64,000 nt of DNA, from NCBI GenBank assembly GCA_029204225.1, contig CM055094.1, positions 32,661,841-32,725,840 on the forward strand. Reading direction: 5' to 3'. Numbering within the stretch: the stretch's first letter is position 1; every line of letters starts with the position of its first letter. The stretch comes from Diphasiastrum complanatum. Taxonomy: Eukaryota > Streptophyta > Lycopodiopsida > Lycopodiales > Lycopodiaceae. Shown in pieces: positions 58,769 through 64,000 of this stretch. Under the pieces are notes generated by a model. The model saw nothing but the letters and a program-made list of their open reading frames with translations, was not told the origin of the DNA and did not search any database. The position numbers and the translations under genes were made by a program.

Positions 58769-59350
58769 TTTAGAATGAATGCTCTTTTAAAAATCACAAA
58801 GATTTTTGAATTTTAAAAGATCTATGAAAAGGCCTAAAGCTTACTAGAATGCCTATAGGCTTGTCTCTATCAAACTAGCACACAAGCTTGAATGATACTC
58901 AAAGATCTTACCAAAAATTTCTCGCTTTCACTCTCACAAAAAAATTGCTTTACACTTTTCTTAGAGATTTCACTTCAACTAAGGATCTGAACAAATTAGC
59001 CTCTTAAGATCTGATCTTAGACTCTAAAAAGAAATGGTTCAATGATCCAAAACACTATTTGGTCATAGGCATTAGTTAGAATGAATCTAGATCAATACTA
59101 TGCTTCAAAAAGCACCAAAAATGAACTAGTATTGTGATTTTGGGACCAACAAACACAAAGTAGCTTGAATTGAAAGTTGCTGTACGGTTTCACACGTGTG
59201 AAAAGTACATACACAGCCTCCAAGTCATTTTTATCCAAATGATTACAAGCTATCACTCTAGAAGAACTCGCCCTCATTAGTATTGGCCAAAAAACAAATT
59301 TTGCCAATGATCTTTACAAGATTTATGATTCAATGATCACTCTCTTACTT
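58769..59350 (-). other. C3 leader
   Basis: About 580 bases between primer site and gag ATG. It contains a TTCACACGTGTGAA palindrome at 59189-59202 and no coding content. Confidence 0.6.
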
Positions 59351-59363
59351 AGATCTGATACCA
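59351..59363 (-). other. primer-binding site of C3
   Basis: The minus strand reads TGGTATCAGATCT, the initiator Met-tRNA site with one change (TGGTATCAGAGC in C2 and C5), next to the LTR end. Confidence 0.85.
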
Positions 59364-60211
59364 TGATAAATTTTACAGTTTTTAGGACAATAATGATTGT
59401 ACTTTACAATCATAGAGAGTTATTGGTTGCTTAATCAATGAATCTATCAAGTTCTACACATTAGATCTTGATCTAGATTCACTACACTTGGATTTAAGCA
59501 AGAGCAATGGATCAACACATCATTTTTTAGTGAGAGCGGCTTCACACGTGTGGAGTACTGTCCACTGTACGACCTGCACCTGAAACAACAGGTACAATGA
59601 TACTAGATAGCAATCATGCATAAAAATCACAAGACAAATGACTAGAAATCTCACAAAAGTATAGAGTGCAAAAGTCTCATCAATATTCTTAGCAAAATGA
59701 TGATCCTTTTATGGATCAAGTACATCCATGAGTCTGGTACAGTTCAGCAGGCCTTCACACGTGTGAAGAGTGCCACATCACTCAGATCTATCCATTTTAT
59801 CCATCCTTGATCCTTATCCAATAGTTGACCTTCTAGAATATGACTAAAATCCAAAAAGCTAGTCTCCTAGAATATAGGAATATTCCCTACAAAATAGGAT
59901 CTAAGAAAAATGGTCAGCTCTTATCTTCTAGTACTCTATACACACGTGTGAACATCCACTTGCCATGTGGGAGCATTTACTCATGCACATGCAAGGTGGT
60001 GACTAGTCAACTTGACTAAAAACTAGTCATTTCATGTTCACACTAACTAGAATGATACAAAATCAATTTGGATATATACAAACATGAAAAGTACATCCTT
60101 TCACACATGGGAACATGCTCTACACGTGTGAAATCATATCATCAACATATTCTAATGTTTGATCAATATTTACATGAACCAATGTCAAGTGAGAAGTGAC
60201 GATTGTCAACA
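59364..60211 (-). repeat. 5' LTR of C3 with G-box palindromes
   Basis: 848 bp, reading TGTTGACAATCGTCACTTC... to ...AAAATTTATCA on the minus strand. It carries copies of the palindrome TTCACACGTGTGAA (core CACGTG) at 59541-59554, 59754-59767, 59940-59952 and 60119-60132, plus a degenerate one at 60100. Confidence 0.85.
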
Positions 60212-62829
60212 ATTCTTTCACACCATGATGAGCTACTAAATGTTGCATGGCTACCTACTAATGAATCAGACGATTTATTCATTGATGACAAGAACATCTT
60301 ACGAATTCAGAATTGCCAAGAAGATATGGACATTTCTGATATTCAGATCCTCAACTACATGGAAGCACTTCCCCCGAAGACCCATCCGCAACATGCTTCC
60401 AAGGTGGAATCAGTTTCCAAGGTTGCAAGTGAAAAACCTGAGACAAAATTCTACCATCCCAAATGCCCACACTATCCATGGGATCTCTGTGAGGAGGAGA
60501 CTATCTTTCAAATTGATGACGAGATCCTCCATGACATACCAACTGTCTCTCCACCACCAGAACCTCAACTACGTGGTCATACTATGAAAGAGAAAATAAA
60601 AAAACCACTTCAAATTCAACCGCCGGGTGACCTCACTCTGTTCGGGAAGTTCTTGAGATTGCCTCTAGTCCTAACCCATACCAAAAAAGCACCATCTTGA
60701 CAAGATAAAGGCAAGGCCCCCCTCGAATCTCCAACCAATGATGTCCCTGCATACTTTAAGGACTATACGATCGAGGATGTCACAATCAAATTACCCCAAG
60801 ATCAACGTGAGCCCACTGGTAATTCAGCCTATGAAGGCCCTGCACAAACCATAACCCTTTCCCTGAGTGAGCCAAATGAAACCAACAAATATCTTGTCCA
60901 CATCGGAGCTCATCTCAATCGCGAACAACGAAGACGGCTTGAAAAGCTCCTACGAAAATATCGACATATCTTTGCCTGGACCTATAAAGACATGAAAGGC
61001 ATCTCACCCCAAGTAGTTGTGCATCGTATCCCACTTAAACCGGGTGCGAGGCCCACTACGAGTCGTCCGTACAGATGCAATCCCATCTATAAGGCCAAGA
61101 TCAAAGAAGAATTACAACACCTTTTAGATGCGGGATTTATATATGAAATTGAACATACTGAGTGGGTATCCCCAATTGTCATCGTCCCCAAAAAAAATGG
61201 AAAACTCCGGATTTGTGTCGATTTTAAGAAACTTAACGCCGTCACTGAACGAGATCATTTTCCATTACCTTTCGGAGAATCCATCTTAGAAAATCTAGCA
61301 GGAGATGAGGCTTACTCCTTCTTAGATGGCTTTAGCGGATATAATATGATCCAAATCGCTGAAGAAGATAAACACAAAACCGCCTTTGCCACAAAATGGG
61401 GAACCTTCTGCTGGAAAGTCATGCCTTTTGGGCTCTACAATGCTCCTAGCACCTTCCAACGTGTTATGCAAGCGGCCTTTTCTCAGCAGATGGTCGATAC
61501 CTTAGAAGTTTACTTGGACGATTTAGGAGCACATTCCGAATAAATACGTCATTTGTCTGTGCTCAAAATTTTTTTAATCCAATGTCAACGCTTCGATATC
61601 TCTCTTAATCCTAAAAAATGCCAGATTTGGGTAACGCATGGTATTGTCTTAGGACATATTATCTCACAAAATGGCATTGCCACTGATCCTGAAAAGATCC
61701 TTATCATTCAAAATCTATCGGAACCACGTACGATACATGAAGTTTACTCCTTCCTTGGCCACGTCAACTACTATCGGTGCTTTATTTTTTATTTCGCTAA
61801 CAAAGCCCGCTTAATCTACAAAGTAGTTGTAGTTCCCAAATGGACGGATGAACAACGTGTTGCATTCAATCAACTCAAAGAAGCCCTTGCCAAAGCACCC
61901 ATCCTCCGGGCTCCTGATTATTCTAAAGAATTCCATGTGCATACCGATGCATCCAAGTATGCTATTGGAGCAGTGCTCACCCAATTGGGAGAATTCAAAA
62001 AGGATTACCCAATTCGTTTTCTTAGTTGACAATTGATACCTGCTGAGGTCAATTATACCATTACCGAATGCGAAGCCTTGGCAATGGTATATGCGGTTCA
62101 GAAGTTTCGCCATTATCTTCTAGGAAAAATCTTTGCGTTCTTCACTGATCATCAAGCACTATCGTATTTCATCAACAAGACCTGCACCACAGGTCATATT
62201 ACTAGATGGATCCTATTATTGAGAGAATTTGAGTTTAGGATCGTGGTTCGTAAGGGAGTTCAGCATTTTTTAGCAGATCATCTATCCCAAATCCCTAACC
62301 TTCCTACCCTTGATCAAGGTGTCAACGATGATTTACCATATGCCTTCCTTTTCCAAGTTGGCTCTACACCTATATGGGATAAGGAAATTACCGAATATTT
62401 AACTTCAAGGCAGATGGATCCTTCCTTCTCTAAACCCGAACAACGGGCGTTGGTCCTCAGAACTAAACCTTATACGTTAATTGCAGGACAACTCTACAAG
62501 CAATAGATGGAATTATCCGATGATGTCTTACTGAAGGAGAAATCCCCTCTGTAATTTCCCTCACTCATGAAGGTATTGGTGCCGGCCATTTTTCTTCTGA
62601 AACAACTGCTAAGAAAATCCTCTTGGCTGGTTTCTGGTGGCCAACATTCTTCAAGGATACACACAACTACAGTAAGGCTTGTGATGTCTGCCAATGCACA
62701 AAACATTTTCAAAAAATAGACTATATGCCTTTACACCCTGAAACCATTGATCAAGCTTTCCAGAAATGGGGAATCGATTATGTCAGACCTATTAGTCCTG
62801 CTGCTCGACACACGTCGAAAATCCGATAG
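60212..62829 (+). pseudogene. pol: G2 pol: linker, RT, RNase H, integrase start
   Basis: One reading frame from about 60212 to 62504, interrupted only by stops at 60698 (TGA), 61541 (TAA), 62027 (TGA) and 62504 (TAG). The linker has charged and Pro-rich parts (EALPPKTHPQHASKVES). RT follows: HIFAWTYKDMKGISPQ, PKKNGKLRICVDFKKLNAV, SFLDGFSGYN, FGLYNAPSTFQRVMQ and the catalytic YLDD at about 61518. RNase H: HVHTDASKYAIGAV, TECEALAMVY, FFTDHQALSYF. Integrase zinc-domain scraps (KACDVCQC, WGIDYVRPISPAA) follow in a shifted frame and end at 62829. The protease is not present. Confidence 0.9.
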
Positions 62830-63030
62830 CTGCAGCAAGTTGTACGAGAAATCATCTCCTGCGGGGGTTGAACCTTCGCAGACAATGAGAACCTTCACAA
62901 AATCTTCGTAGGGCTGTCAAATCACCTTCTAAGCCTTCGCAGACTTCCTTGAGGTCTTAAAATATTGTGAAGAAGGTCCCTGCAAAATTTTGATTGGAAC
63001 TAAGCTAGGGAAAGTGCATTTCGCCTAGTA
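62830..63030 (+). other. CTTCGCAGA-type motif cluster of G2
   Basis: GGGGTTGAACCTTCGCAGAC (62866-62885), ACCTTCACAAAATCTTCG and GCCTTCGCAGACTTCC. It is the same motif family and the same location (between pol and accessory ORF) as 40025-40340. Confidence 0.6.
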
Positions 63031-63047
63031 TGCACTCTAAATTCTGC

Positions 63048-63054
63048 TATATAA
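63048..63054 (+). promoter_or_regulatory. TATA box before the G2 accessory ORF
   Basis: TATATAA in TGCACTCTAAATTCTGCTAT / ATAAGG, 288 bases before ATG 63342. The flanking block is conserved with the minus-strand block around 39924-39930. Confidence 0.6.
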
Positions 63055-63341
63055 GGCAGAATTTGAGTCATTTGGCACTTCATTCAGCAAAGCTCTACCA
63101 AAATTTTCTTCAAAATTTTCACGCTTTCTGTTCGCAACAAAACTTTCCACACACCTTCATCTACCCTCACAGCCACCTGCTCTATACTCAGTATTCTCAT
63201 TTTCGCTTCCAATTCTATGATTCTCACATTTTTCCAGTTTTTGAGTCTTTTAATTGTTTTTGAGGCCTTTTCACTTTTTTAAGTGCCTTTTTGCCTTTCT
63301 ACATTTCTGTTGATAACAGCCCGTAACATCCATCCACCAAC

Positions 63342-64000
63342 ATGACTTCATCTTCCTCTACTCACGAAAATGGCATGAAGAAGGTCATCACACGAGAGGT
63401 GCCTTCTGCCACTCAAATCTGGGCCCTGCCGTTTGACTCCTTGATCAAACCTTGGCTTTAGGCTGCTGGCTCTCTTCTTGAAGCAATGGGCTTTTTCCTG
63501 GCGCTATTCTCTTCTGACATCAACATGGATCTTGTGCTCCATGCTTACGCCACTTGGGACATGCCAAAGTCGTATTTCCACATCCTGTACCAAGGTACTA
63601 CATACAAGATATGCATCAACACTAACTCCATGGCCACCATCGACATAGTGTTCGGTGATCACCAACCCATAGTGTCCGGTGATCGCCAACCTATCTCCCA
63701 TCGCTAGGCCAAAAACCTCATCAAACCATATGTAACGGCCACCACCCCTGAGCTCCTTTGACTAACAATGGGTACTTGATAGAGAGTATCAACAATCCTA
63801 TAATCCAAGCAGCTACCTACTTGTTGAACAACGTTTTAGCTGTTTTGACTTTTCGCAAGGACTGCATACAGTCCACGTTGCAAAGCCAAATCGTGGAATC
63901 CTTCATGGAATTTTCGAGCCCCTCGGTGGTGCCATACGACTGGCATACCTTATGCACGAGCTCTCTATCGCCATAAAACCTAACACATGCGATCGCATTG
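63342..64000 (+). pseudogene. G2 post-pol accessory ORF, N-domain (runs off window)
   Basis: ATG 63342 (MTSSSSTHENGMKKVITRE). A TAG at codon 40 (63459-63461) follows KPWL, and MGFFLALFSSDINMDLVLHA comes next. The remainder parallels G1- 39670-39100 (HAYATWD, FHILYQGTTYK, TNNGYLIE, SQIVESF, PSVVPYDWH). A second TAG lies at 63705 and a frameshift near 63750. A small internal duplication (GDHQPIVSGDRQPI) is unique to this copy. Function unknown. Confidence 0.6.

Larger units (their letters stand above)
54711..60211 (-). mobile_element. copia element C3, best preserved element
   Basis: 5' LTR (59364-60211), primer site, leader, gag, long pol frame, RNase H, polypurine tract and the first 68 bases of the 3' LTR (54711-54778). 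The rest of the 3' LTR is deleted, so no target duplication can be checked. Confidence 0.9.
52872..64000 (+). mobile_element. gypsy element G2, carrying copia C3, running off the window
   Basis: LTR (52872-53678), primer site, leader, gag start (to 54710), copia C3 on the opposite strand, then G2 linker, RT, RNase H and integrase start (60212-62829), motif cluster, TATA region and accessory ORF (63342 to the end). The 3' LTR is outside the window. Part of gag and the protease are missing at the C3 site. Confidence 0.75.

Overview
The window looks like nuclear DNA of a land plant with a large, retrotransposon-rich genome. The evidence is the 3' half of an intron-containing plant LOG gene (cytokinin-activating phosphoribohydrolase) plus stacked Ty1/copia and Ty3/gypsy LTR elements with plant-type primer sites. 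I cannot place it more narrowly; a gymnosperm, fern or other large-genome plant would all fit. No bacterial-style genes, rRNA or tRNA genes were recognised.

Layout. 1-4031: last three visible exons of a LOG gene on the + strand, with a 3.1-kb intron holding small tandem duplications and an (AG)52 microsatellite. 5136-15010: a satellite of about 350-bp units (12591-15010, with a stray piece at 5136-5224), next to a minus-strand copia element (called C2, LTR 11891-12590). C2 was itself interrupted by a second minus-strand copia (C1a, 5645-9181, flanked by the 5-bp duplication TCTTT). 15011-18384: unassigned DNA and gag scraps. 18385-22498: a plus-strand sister of C1a (C1b), broken by a gypsy LTR (G3, 19402-20131). 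22899-24667: a decayed coiled-coil accessory ORF. 24828-27801: microsatellites, AT-rich DNA and an RNase H scrap. 27802-about 30830: copia C4. 30921-31499: a striking inverted repeat built from short palindromes phased at about 42 bp.

From 32200 to 64000 everything fits one nest of insertions. Gypsy G1+ (32200-35639 and 51700-52871) was invaded in the opposite orientation by a relative, G1- (35640-51698). G1- in turn carries copia C5 (about 45695-50218). The tail of G1+ was then hit by gypsy G2 (52872 to beyond the window end), which carries copia C3 (54711-60211, minus strand). C3 is the best preserved element, with a 957-codon open frame.

The most interesting points are: (1) the phased-palindrome foldback at 30921-31499; (2) a long coiled-coil accessory ORF placed after pol in G1- and G2, with a conserved TATA-box region about 250-290 bp before its ATG and a stop codon at the same aligned position in both copies; (3) short repeated motifs of the type TCTGCGAGAGTT in G1 leaders and again before the accessory ORF; (4) an unrecognised coding domain fused in frame to C2.

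Almost all retroelement genes are broken by point stops and small indels. Several stops can be seen directly as CAG/CAA to TAG changes between sister copies, as expected for methylation-linked decay. LOG is the only gene that looks intact, and its 5' exons lie outside the window.
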